Shown: in pieces, positions 1 through 10,357 of the stretch | Position numbering within the stretch: the first letter of the stretch is position 1 | Layout: every line of letters starts with the position of its first letter | Assembly (NCBI GenBank): GCA_030674155.1 | Contig: CM060316.1 | Location: forward strand, 85,366,850 to 85,394,349 | Reading direction: 5' to 3' | From: Stramonita haemastoma | Lineage: Eukaryota; Mollusca; Gastropoda; Neogastropoda; Muricidae | DNA: 27,500 bases | Notes under the pieces: model-generated | The model's database searches: none | What the model saw: the letters and a program-made list of their open reading frames with translations, nothing else | Told to the model about the DNA's origin: nothing | Made by a program: the position numbers and the translations under genes

Positions 1-1195
1 TTTTTTTTTTAAGGGCCCACTACTGAACAAAATTGTGGCATGATATGACTTCCTTTTTTTCTTTCTTTTTTAAAAAAAGTTTCTTGCATTTTTTTTTTAG
101 TTGAAAAGGGTGGAAGGGGGTGGATGGTTCAGGGGTCATACTTACTGACCAAGAATGTGCCTTTTTTTCCAGTCTACACTAATGCAGAGTGATGCAGGGC
201 AAGTGGTTAAGGACGATAAATAGAGGATAATTAAAACATAAAATGGGTACTTTTTTTCTTTCATACTGTTTCATTCGTGGTTCTCGTTGCTTGTTTTGAG
301 TTGTTAAGTTTTGTTTTACCTTTTTCTTCAGGGAGCAGGGGGGGGGGGGGGGGGGGAGAGGAGGTAAAGGCATTTGTGTTTTTTCCCTTTCTTTGCTTCT
401 TCAACCCTTTGTTTTTTTGTTCTGTCTTTATTTATAATTATACAAGCGTTAAAATCTCTACTGTAGAGACATCATAACACTATACCTTCTTCTTCTGTCA
501 GTTCTGTTCTTCATGTCTTCCTTAATTCATTTTTCTTTAAAGAATATTTTTTTAAATGGGGGGTAGAGAAGTGGAAAGGGGGGTGTTAGTGAAAAGAAGA
601 GAAGAAAAAAAAAGAAGAAAAAAACAAACCCGGAAAGACAAGACGGGTGGACACCACAACAGCAGACGACAGCGCCATTGTAACGGACCAGGATGAGGCG
701 TGATGACAGTGTCAGGCCGTGCAGGCAGTGCAAGTGACAGGCAGTGGCAGACGAAGGGCAGACGTGGCGCCGTGGTTAGGAGAAGACGACCATAGCCCTG
801 CCACCGCCACGCTTCCAAAACTGAACTTGTTTTGTGTTGTGTGTGAAGGATTGACCCGTGTCCTTCCCCATTCGCTTTCCATACTCTCCAAGCTGCCCCC
901 CGGCCCCCCGCCCACTTCCATCTTCCCCTTCAGCCCCCACCCCCCACCCCCCACCCCTCCTCTCTTCTGTTTTACCTGATCTTTTGGCCTCTTCTCCTGT
1001 CCTCCGTGCTCTCCTCCTTCAGGTTGGGTAGCCAGAAAATAAAAGAAATAAAGGAAGGAAGAAAGAGAGAGAGACTGATTTGTTAACAACCAAAAAAAAA
1101 CCGAAAAAAAGCACCCCCCCCCCTCCCAACACACACACACACATGCTCACATACAGAAAGCCAGGAACAGCAAGAGCAACAAACAGCTACAACTA
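1..1195. other. Non-coding stretch, low complexity, no gene seen
   Basis: T-rich and G-rich DNA with many homopolymer runs, including 19 consecutive G at 338-356 and C-rich sequence around 893-960. The stretch at about 640-850 has ordinary complexity but no convincing exon on either strand. The open frames here give proline-, phenylalanine- or serine-rich peptides with no recognisable domain. Confidence 0.6.
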
Positions 1196-1260
1196 CAGAG
1201 AGAGAGGGGGGGGGGGGGGAGAGAGAGAGAGAGGAGAGAGAGGGAGAGAGAGGGGGGGAG
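1196..1260. repeat. (GA)n microsatellite with poly-G interruption
   Basis: GA dinucleotides are interrupted by a run of G near 1207-1219 and by GGGAGA variants. The array lies about 40 bp before a (CA)n array. Confidence 0.9.
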
Positions 1261-1300
1261 TTGGAAAAAACTAACAAATAAAAATTAAAAAAACCTAAAG

Positions 1301-1301
<1 letters not shown>

Positions 1302-1399
<98 letters not shown>

Positions 1400-1435
1400 T
1401 TCACGCACGCACGCACACACACACACACACACACA
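1302..1435. repeat. (CA)n / (GCAC)n compound microsatellite
   Basis: About 60 bp of pure CA leads into a GCAC tetranucleotide block (about 1361-1413) and then back to CA. All is alternating purine-pyrimidine. The cysteine/valine-rich peptides predicted across it are repeat translations. Confidence 0.95.
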
Positions 1436-1588
1436 GAGCCTAATCTTCTTTGCCCTTCTTTTTTGCTCCTTCAAAAGTAACCCCAGTAGCACCCCAGGCT
1501 TAGTTTTGGCACCAGAAGCAAACTTACATCCTGTGTCTTGAAGGCGGACTTTCATCTGTATGAATAGCTATGTTGTTGTTGTTTTTGT

Positions 1589-1888
1589 AGGTAAAAAGGT
1601 AAAGGTGTCCCATAACCTAGCCAGTCGTAAGGGAGCAAGGCGTCAGAGACCTCAGCTTTTCTAGGGGCCAGCATGTTGAGGGCGGCGCCCATCTTCTCTC
1701 CCTCTCTGCCTTACCTTCCCTGACCCTAAAGAGGCCAGGTATCCATTTAAAGTTGGGGGAACTGGGGGAACTGTACTGAAGCCAAGGTGCGCAAACGGAC
1801 ACCCATCCAACTGGTAACCAGGTTCCACGCTGCTTAACTTGATTGGGGGAAAGCGAGCGCTCTGACCTCTGAGCTTTCCGTAACCTGC
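1589..1888 (-). mobile_element. tRNA/5S-chimeric SINE, copy 1
   Basis: Near full-length minus-strand copy of the family described at 3121-3409. On the minus strand it begins with a tRNA D-arm-like segment containing GCTCAGAGGTCAGAGCGC. It continues through the 5S-like block (GTTAAGCAGCG, then TTGGATGGGTG) and the shared body, and ends in a tail related to CCTTTA repeats. The head has diverged at the first positions of box A. I could not identify a convincing target-site duplication. Just outside the 5' end a 17-bp sequence occurs twice, 42 bp apart (1907-1923 and 1949-1965), which is a local tandem duplication. Confidence 0.85.
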
Positions 1889-2060
1889 CATGAAAAAACA
1901 ACCCAGCTACACTCTGTCTTTTACAAGCAGACAAATAAAGACACAACACTACACTCTGTCTTTTATTTGAAATAATCATTTATACATCATTAGGATGGAA
2001 TCAGCCCTTTAATGTTTTCAATCTTTTTTCTTCTTCCTCTATGGGTGTCCTTAGATATCT

Positions 2061-2836
2061 CACTCACTCACTCACTCAGTCCCATGTCCCAAAGGACGTA
2101 GGGAGGACATGAGAGAAGACGCAACAGAGATCTTTTTCCATGCTTCACGATCCTGTGTGGCTAGTAGGAGGTGTTGCAGGGGTTGGGCGGTCCAGTCTTT
2201 GATGTTGTCAACCCATGATTTCTTTTGGCGGCCTCTTCTTCTCTTGCCCTCGACTGTTCCTTGCAGGATGGTTTTTGCTAGGGTGTTGTGTCTTGTGGTG
2301 TGACCAAACCACATCAGCTTTCTCCTCTTTATGGTGGAGAGCAAAGGCTCTTGGGGGCCCACACGCTTTTTGATTTCTTCTTTCACATAGTTATTGGTCT
2401 TGTGTTCTTTGTATGATATTTTGAGGAGTCTTCTGTGGCACTTGTTCTCGAATACTTGGATTCTCCTCTCTAACTCTGCTGTCAGAGTCCATGATTCACA
2501 GCCATATAGGAGGATAGATATCACGAGGGATTTGTAAAGGTGGTATTTGGTGCAGAAGCTGATGTTGTTGCTTCTGATGATCCTCTCGAGTCTGACTAGA
2601 GCAGATGTTGCTGTTGCAATGCGAGCTTTCACTTCATTGTTTGATGTGCCATCTTTTGTTAGGATGGAGCCTAAGTATTTGAATTGGCTCACCTCTTCTA
2701 GTATTTCTCCATTCATCTTTATTTCCGTGATGTCATTACTTGCGCTGTTGACCATGATCTTTGATTTCTCTGTACTGACCTCCATGCCGTATGCGCTCGC
2801 TCGATCTGTTAAATTGTTGTGAGGATTTGCAGATTA
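2061..2836 (-). mobile_element. 5'-truncated RTE-like LINE, copy 1
   Basis: A 776-bp insertion is bounded by perfect 10-bp direct repeats TTAGATATCT at 2051-2060 and 2837-2846, the hallmark of target-primed reverse transcription. Read on the minus strand, it holds the last part of a reverse transcriptase reading frame and ends in a (TGAG)n tail directly against the target-site duplication. There is essentially no 3' UTR, because the TGA stop is part of the tail. A short 3' end and a microsatellite tail are typical of the RTE clade. The clade assignment is inference; the LINE identity and the boundaries are seen directly. Confidence 0.92.
2072..2785 (-). pseudogene. C-terminal fragment of LINE reverse transcriptase (copy 1)
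   Basis: 237 codons from the ATG at 2785; the frame is open back to an in-frame stop at 2834-2836. This is the end of a LINE polyprotein, beyond the catalytic palm. It contains YGMEVSTEKSKIM near the start, the FKYLGSILTKDG block, the LLYGCESWTL block around residue 95, and a basic tail with RRKLMWFGHTTRH and GKRRRGRQKKSW. The endonuclease domain and the catalytic aspartate-pair motif are absent, removed by 5' truncation, so the fragment cannot be an active enzyme. Codons just upstream of 2810 fit the family better in a different frame, suggesting a 1-nt deletion there. It differs from the copy at 14066 by about four residues and one extra arginine codon. Confidence 0.9.
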
Positions 2837-3120
2837 TTAGATATCTATCATTATCAAATTTACAGTTCCATTTTGGGTAGTTTCCCAAATTGATACCAAG
2901 CCTTTTAGTGCATTTCCAATGGTTGACATTCCACAAGATAACCTTTTGGCACATTTACATCGTTTTATATTCTACAGGATACATAACATTCTCTCATTTC
3001 CAAAGTTAAGATTTCTTGGCCAATTCAATATTTTGAGCATAAACACAATATAGATCTACATCCTGAATATCTTTTCAGCCTCTCTGACTAGTGAATAACG
3101 ATGAGGTAACCCACAATCCA

Positions 3121-3409
3121 CGGGGACGGGATAGCTCAGTGGTCAGAGCACTGGCCAAAGTTAAGCAGCATCGAGCGTGGTTACCAGTTGGATGGGTGAC
3201 CGTCTGTGCGCCTTGGCTTTAGTACAGTCCCCCAATTCACCCAGCTGTAAATGGGTACCTGCCCTCTTCAGGGTCAGGGAAGGTAAAGCAGCGAGGGAGA
3301 GGAGAGGGGCGCCGCCCTCAATATGCTGGCCCCTAGAGAAGCTGAGTTCTCTGAGCCTCGCTCCTGTATAACCACATAGGTCATGGACACCTTTATCTTT
3401 CTACCTTAT
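3121..3409 (+). mobile_element. tRNA/5S-chimeric SINE, copy 2 (reference copy)
   Basis: Flanked by CACAATCCA (3112-3120) and CACAATGCA (3410-3418), a 9-bp target-site duplication with one mismatch. The head has a tRNA-type box A, TAGCTCAGTGG at 3132-3142, within a D-arm-like context. At about 3159-3202 the sequence switches to one resembling the 5S rRNA internal control region: GTTAAGCAGCATCGAG, then GGTTACCAGTTGGATGGG and TGACCG. By eye about three-quarters of 45 positions match remembered eukaryotic 5S rRNA. No tRNA box B is found. A body of about 200 bp follows, containing CACCCAGCTGTAAATGGG at 3238, and a pyrimidine-rich tail of CCTTTA-like repeats. Such an element would be transcribed by RNA polymerase III and mobilised by a LINE. 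Confidence 0.9.
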
Positions 3410-3664
3410 CACAATGCATTTCTCTCCTTCCCTCCTCCTGTCATCTTGCTCTGAACCTACCACGTCAGTCAGGTAACCCCCCCCCCCCCCCACCCCCCTT
3501 GCTAATCAGTCTCAAGCCTGAAAAGGTAAATGTCTGACTTTTTTTCTCCGTAACAGAACAGTCAAATGTTCACGAAGAAATTTGCAGGTCAAAAGGTCCA
3601 AATCTGACGCACAAAACCTATGCATCAATAAAAGATAATTATGATATTCTAGTGCAGACCAGCC

Positions 3665-3953
3665 CCGCTGTAGTCTAGTGGTTTAGGCGTTGGACTCGTA
3701 ATCTAAAGGTTGCGGTTCGATCCAGCTTTCGGCTATGGCGTTGTGCCCTTGGAAAAGGCACTTTACGGCTTATTTTCCACCCAACCCAGGTGTAAAAGGC
3801 AGTGTACCAGCCTTGTTTGGGCGGTTAACCACTGCGATAGACTGCGTCCTATCCAGGGGACTATGACTCTCAGTCGCTTAACCCATGAAACCGGGATAAG
3901 CACCGGCCTGATGAGCCTTAGGCTCGGACAGACTTTAACTTTTAACTTTTTAA
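3665..3953 (+). mobile_element. tRNA-Thr-derived SINE
   Basis: Flanked by perfect 12-bp direct repeats TGCAGACCAGCC (3653-3664 and 3954-3965). The head is a recognisable tRNA. Box A is TAGTCTAGTGG at 3671-3681 and box B is GGTTCGATCC at 3714-3723. A 5-bp anticodon stem (3690-3694 with 3702-3706) encloses a 7-nt loop with anticodon CGT at 3697-3699, pointing to tRNA-Thr. The 3' side of the T-arm and the acceptor stem no longer pair, so this is not a working tRNA. The body includes AACCCAGGTGTAAAAGG at 3783, similar to the central motif of the chimeric SINEs. The tail is CTTTTAA repeats. Confidence 0.9.
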
Positions 3954-3965
3954 TGCAGACCAGCC

Positions 3966-5140
<1,175 letters not shown>

Positions 5141-5397
5141 ACGTTCATGCACACTTACACTATTACACACACGTGCATTCACGCGCGCAGAGGTAGATAG
5201 AAGTGAATGGGGGAAGAGAGATAGACATACACGCACAGAGATTTCTCAACTCGCTGTTTGTATCTAATCAATGGAATGGGCTGTTGAATATGTTGTGTGT
5301 GTGTGTCGTGACGTGTGTGTTCGTAGTGTGTGCGTGTGCGCCACATAGCTAGATTATTGGAAGTCATATTCTTATAAATTTTCATGCATCAGTAAGT

Positions 5398-5480
5398 CTC
5401 TCTCCTCTCCTCTCTCTCTCTCTCTTTTCTCTCTTTTCTCTCTTCTCTCTCTCTCTCACTCTTCTCTCTCTCCTCCTCCA

Positions 5481-5567
<87 letters not shown>

Positions 5568-5571
5568 CACA
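5398..5571. repeat. Compound (CT)n-(CA)n microsatellite
   Basis: About 80 bp of CT with TTTTCT interruptions passes through a short CTCCTCCACACC junction into about 90 bp of CA. The same CT-then-CA order recurs elsewhere in the window. Confidence 0.95.
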
Positions 5572-6127
5572 AGCCAGAACTAGACAAAGACAATCAGACA
5601 TACATCATAAAATCAAGGCTTATATATCGACAGAAAAACAAAAAAACATAAAATCGTAAACAAAAAAAAAACAACAAAACCCCCCAACAACCAAAACAAT
5701 CATCTTTATATTTACACAAACACCACCACACAACAACCACACAAACAACGAGAAGAAGAAGAAGAGAGAGAGAGAAAGAAGAAGGAAACGAAAAGAACAG
5801 AAAGAGAAGAGAAGGAGAATGGAGAGATAACGTGATGGCGACGCCAGCTAACGACGTAATGGAGCCACGGTGACTGGTGTGGACCCAATCAGTAATTAAC
5901 CATGACACCTATTGCGCAAAACACCAGCCCCTTTCAACTGGCACAGGGAGGCAGACGTCAGGCCGTGTTAGTGTGGCAGCAGCCTGAGAGAAGAAGAAGA
6001 GGAAGAAGAGTGGGGGTATCAATGCCATTAGCCACTCCCAGCCAGCCACTAGGCCTAACAGCCAGCCATCATCAACCCTAGCTCAGCTCCCCTCTCCCCC
6101 CCTCCCCCCTTCTCTCTCTCTCCCAGA
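5572..6127. other. Non-coding stretch, A-rich then complex island
   Basis: 5572-5760 is A/C-rich and 5760-5820 is GAA/GA-rich. 5830-5990 is a more complex island with a CCAAT sequence at 5885-5889, TAATTA at 5893-5898 and ATTGCGCAA just downstream. 6060-6122 is pyrimidine-rich. No gene or RNA is recognised. Confidence 0.5.
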
Positions 6128-6243
6128 ACACTAACACTAACACTATACTACACTACACTACACTACACTACACTACACTACACTACACTACACTACACTA
6201 CACTACACTACACTACACTACACTACACTACACTACACTACAC
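6128..6243. repeat. (CACTA)n pentanucleotide array
   Basis: Roughly 19 perfect CACTA units (from about 6148) follow a few CTAACA-type variants. The array directly abuts the 24-bp minisatellite. Confidence 0.97.
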
Positions 6244-6253
6244 CCTCATACTG

Positions 6254-6972
6254 TAACAAGGACTCTGATTTTTGGAAACAAGGACACTGGTTTTTTTGGA
6301 AACAAGGACACTGGGTTTTTTGGAAACAAGGACACTGGTTTTTTTGGAAACAAGGACACTGGGTTTTTTGGAAACAAGGACACTGGGTTTTTTGAAAACA
6401 AGGACACTGGGTTTTTTGGAAACAAGGACACTGGTTTTTTTTTAAACAAGGACACTGTTGTTGTTTTTAAACAAGGACACTGGTTTTGTTGGAAACAAGA
6501 ACACTGGGTTTTTTGGAAGCAAGGACACTGGTTTTGTTGGAAACAAGAACACTGGGTTTTTTGGAAGCAAGGACACTGGTTTTGTTGGAAACAAGAACAC
6601 TGGTTTTTTTTGGAAGCAAGGACACTGGTTTTGTTGGAAACAAGAACACTGTTTGTTTTGGAAGCAAGGACACTGGTTTTGTTGGAAACAAGAACACTGG
6701 GTTTTTTGGAAACAAGGACACTGTTGTTTTTTTAAAAACAAGAACACTGGGTTTTTTGGAAACAAGGACACTGCTGTTGTTTTTTTTAAAACAAGGACAC
6801 TGGGTTTTTTTAAACAAGGACACTGTTGTTGTTTTTAAAACGAGGACACTGGGTTTTGAAAATAGGGACACTGTTGGTTTTAGTTTTTTTGGAAACAAAG
6901 ACACAGGGTTTTTTTTAAACAGGGACACTGTTTTTGGAAATAATGACACCGTTTTGGGGAATAAGGACTACA
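6254..6972. repeat. 24-bp minisatellite with 48-bp higher-order units
   Basis: About 28 units have the core AACAAGGACACTGG followed by a T-rich spacer of variable length. In the left third the unit is close to uniform at 24 bp. From about 6488 two subtypes alternate: AAACAAGAACACTGGG with a pure T spacer, and AAGCAAGGACACTGG with a TTTTGTT spacer. This gives a 48-bp higher-order repeat. Units degenerate towards 6960. Because 24 is divisible by three and the unit lacks stops in several frames, both strands show long open frames. None begins or behaves like a gene, so I treat it as non-coding. Confidence 0.97.
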
Positions 6973-8171
6973 AGACTGTCATGACTACTAATACTGTTTT
7001 GTCCTACCCTTCCATGGTCTTGTTACGCTGCAGACATTTTGTTGTTATTGTTGGTTGTTGTTGTTGTTGTCGTTCCTTGGTTAGAACTTCGAGGTTCAAC
7101 ACCAATGGTGAGATTCTGCGCATGAGACTGTTTGCGTTACCATTAAGGTAGCTGCATTCTGAGTTCAGGAATAATGACTAAACACGAGACCATGTGTGAT
7201 GACTGAGATAGAGTGCATATTCTGGGGGATCCCCAGGGTGTGAGAATGCGCAATAATAGTAATAACAACAACAGCTGCAGCAGCAGTGACAACAATTCTT
7301 ATATTTCTGACTTCTGTGTTGAAGATGTTACATAACCTATACTTTGGTTACAGGTCACCCAACTGTGAACCCTGTCACGTTTGATCGATGAATGTGTTCT
7401 AAATGGACTTCAGTGCCTTCTCCAGATAGAGTTTATTAATTTTCTGAGACTTTGGTTTGACTAGAAAGAAGTACACATTACATACAAACTAATGTTAAGA
7501 CAACCTCAAGCAATTAGCTTTATTATGTGCCCCTAACACAGAAAATAATAAACTCCATAGTACACTGGCAGTCAACAGGCATGTATACATTATGACAACA
7601 TAATACTCTTTTCAATACTGTTCCATCTCTAACAGATTAGCTTACCGCCTTTCCCGATGTTAATACAATGATGTGTAGGAAGGAAAGCCAGAACTGATGA
7701 TGATAAAGAAGTTGGCAAATTAAGTGCACTGCTTTGCTCTGTTTGAATTTTTTCCTCCCGCTATTTCAAAGAACAGCATACAGAAACAACTGCGCCAGTG
7801 TCTTCATCCCCAAATTATTGTTTCACCAGTTTACAGGATGATGCTTTCGCCAAGTAGGAGTTAGTTTAGTGCTGAGTTTTGACTGACCAAAGAGTATAAG
7901 CTGTCTTGCACTAGCTCCAAAAGGCCCCGTTGAATTCGATTCTCAGGGCCTTTCAAAAAGTACGTTTCTGATGACAGACGACCCGTTTTGAATCCTTTTT
8001 TGCCCCCCACCTGACCTAGAGCATGGGGTTTGAATGGCCCATGTGTCATCACATTGTATGTGGCCAATCTTTGCTCTTTTTGGCATCTTGTATGCTAACT
8101 TGTACATCATCCATTTAGAAGTAGTCAACTCAATTTAAATGTCCACTGCTTGTAGTGTACCACATGATACC
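6973..8171. other. Non-coding stretch, no gene seen
   Basis: Mostly ordinary AT-rich sequence with short GTT (about 7040-7070) and AAC/CAG trinucleotide runs (about 7260-7290). The short minus-strand open frames at 7861-8128 have no recognisable domain or coding signature. Confidence 0.5.
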
Positions 8172-8380
8172 TGGTGACCGTTTGCGCACCTTGACTTCAG
8201 TACAATCTCCCTTTTCACCCAGCTTTAAATGGGTACCTGACAGGCTAAGGACAGGGAAAGTGAAGCAGCGAGGGAAAGGAAATGGATGCCATCCTCAGGA
8301 TGGTGGTCTAAACAGGAGCTGAGGTCTTTGACACCCTGCTCCCCAACGGCCCCACTGATTGTGGAGCACTTTTACCTTGT
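8172..8380 (+). mobile_element. tRNA/5S-chimeric SINE, copy 3 (5'-truncated)
   Basis: Begins inside the 5S-like block at GGTGACCGTTTGCGCACC. It continues through the shared body (CACCCAGCTTTAAATGGG at about 8217, GAAGCAGCGAGGG at about 8261) to a weak TTTTACCTT tail. The tRNA half and most of the 5S-like half are missing. It is more diverged than the other copies, suggesting an older insertion. Confidence 0.85.
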
Positions 8381-9990
8381 TTGTAGCACAGCCAAACACG
8401 TAGGCCATATCAGGAATCCTGTTTTGATACAAACATTTGGAAGACCCTAAAGATTAATTGTTGAATACAAATTGACTTATGCCTATTAACTACATTTTTA
8501 ATGATCATATAAGGGATCTGATTATCACTTTTGTACATACGATATTTCCAGAATCTACCCTCCCAAAATTTTTCTGCTGAAGTACTTTCCTCTCACAGCC
8601 TTCGACGTTTTCTTGATGCACATTGTACAGGTCCCTAGGGGCAGCTGGGTGTCCCCTGTTGGCTAGAAATAAAAACAGGAATGAGGTAAGAGTGAGGAAA
8701 AACTGACAGAATAAAGAACAGTACCAGAGCTGTTTAAAACAGTTGATTCATTACCTTTTTAAAAGCCCATTCCATTCCAAAGGCAAATATATGGTGTGGG
8801 ACTTAAAATAAACTGTACCTTGATGATTTCCCTTTTTTGTTTTACTATTTGCCGATGCTATGTGTATATAAATATACAATTGATAAAATTAATAACATTT
8901 AAATCAAAAACACTGTAACCATTTCTTATAAATCTTTGTCGAGTAAAATACTACAAAAAGTAATGATCTTTTTCGCGGCAGACGGAGTGCTATAGCTATT
9001 GTAGAGTGCATTTGAATGAAACAAACAAACAAAAAGAACAAAATGGAGGGGGGAAAAAACTTTAGCAAGTGAAGCCTAACTAAAAACAAAAAAAGCAACC
9101 CAAAAACAAATGAAATAATGAGATTTCAAATCCAGCATTTTGTTACATGCCCAACTTTGCACAAGACACTCTTGTTTTGCAGCAATATTCGCTAAAATCT
9201 TGAATTAACTCCCCAAAATCGAGTGTAAATATAAGAAATCCCGAAAATGATGTATTGATCCAGGAATAAACATTTGGTTGTTACTCTGCCAAGATTAGTT
9301 GAGGGGTTCAAATAGATGATGCTATGTTTGTGATGTACAATTGCCGTTGCATTACCGTGTTTGCCTGCAGGGGGAAAACCAGCACTGCGCATGAAACAGA
9401 CAACACCACCTGAAAAACTCCAACAAAAATTTGCATCATTTTGCGTTTGTTGAAAAAAACACACCTGTTTTTTAAAAAAAAGTTGTTACTGTCTCGCATA
9501 CTTTTTGTTTGTTTGGTTTGGTTGTTATAATAAAATTATTGTTTTCACTGTTTGTTTTCTAGGGTAAGGGGGTTGGGGGATGAGAGGCAGGGGAAGGGAG
9601 AAGGGGGAAGACGGCAAAAGTCAGTTTCACATCCCATTGCATAATCATTAAACCTTTCTGGCAATGCACTATGTCCCTCCAAAATTTCGTTCTTTTTATA
9701 TATAACAATCTTTTATTTTTTTTTAATTCTCTATTCATTCATATAGTCATTTCCTGTAAATATTTATGCCTTTTTTCAAATTATACATCTATTTGTATAT
9801 TGTTTTGATACACAACTGTTTTTTTCCCCCTAACCCCAAGTTTGTTGAGTTGTTTCTTGTGTCGTTCCCATTTCCCAAGTTGCCCCCCTACTGATTTTCT
9901 CACATGGCCATTTTCACACAGATAGCAACGCACGCACTCACCCATCTCTGCCCGCGGTGACAAGAGAGAAAATAACAAAAGCAAAAAACT
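8381..9990. other. Non-coding AT-rich stretch, no gene seen
   Basis: About 1.6 kb of AT-rich sequence with T and A homopolymers and a G-rich patch at 9567-9611. Short minus-strand open frames at 8904-9098 and 9192-9499 show no domain. No RNA gene or clear mobile-element boundary is visible. Confidence 0.5.
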
Positions 9991-10357
9991 ATGTAATGTG
10001 AGAAAAAAAAGGGAGGGGGGGGGGGATGGGGGGGAGAAGAAAAGAAAGAAGAAGAAGAATGGAGTAAAAGAATGGCGTTGTTGGGAGCACACTGAGTGCG
10101 AAGTTAGCTCATGGCGAGATATTAATCAGGTAGAAAGGAAGAGAGAGAGAAAAGTTGCAAACGTTGCCGCTTCAACGGTTTCCAAATGAAAAGAGTCTTT
10201 TCTACTTTCAATACCTTCTTTCTCTCCTGCCCTTTACCTCACCCCTGACAAACACACACACACACACACATCCTCCTCCCTCCTCCACCTCCCCCCCCCC
10301 CCCCCCCATCCCCCCAAACATCCAATCAGACGACAATCAACACGAGCCCTGCTGACC
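9991..10357. other. Purine-rich then pyrimidine-rich low complexity
   Basis: 10000-10070 is A/G-rich with a run of G around 10016-10025. 10252-10270 is a short (CA)n. 10280-10308 is C-rich with a long poly-C run. Nothing gene-like is visible. Confidence 0.6.

Noticed and set aside
1083..1555. Long cysteine/valine-rich open frames (also at 4735-5267, 11216-12367, 12500-12944 and 16521-17063)
   Set aside because: They are translations of (CA/GT)n and (GA/CT)n arrays. All frames of such arrays lack stops, and no flanking coding sequence or splice structure supports them.
3159..3202. 5S rRNA gene
   Set aside because: Only the internal control region is represented, the 5S 5' third is replaced by tRNA sequence, and it recurs inside dispersed SINE copies.
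3665..3740. Functional tRNA-Thr gene
   Set aside because: The acceptor stem and the 3' side of the T-arm do not pair, and the sequence continues into a SINE body bounded by a 12-bp target-site duplication.
6458..7151. Open frames on both strands encoding an eight-residue repeat (NKDTGFFG type)
   Set aside because: The 24-bp minisatellite is divisible by three and stop-poor on both strands. Spacer length varies by single bases, which breaks frames, and there is no signal of a real start or conserved phase.
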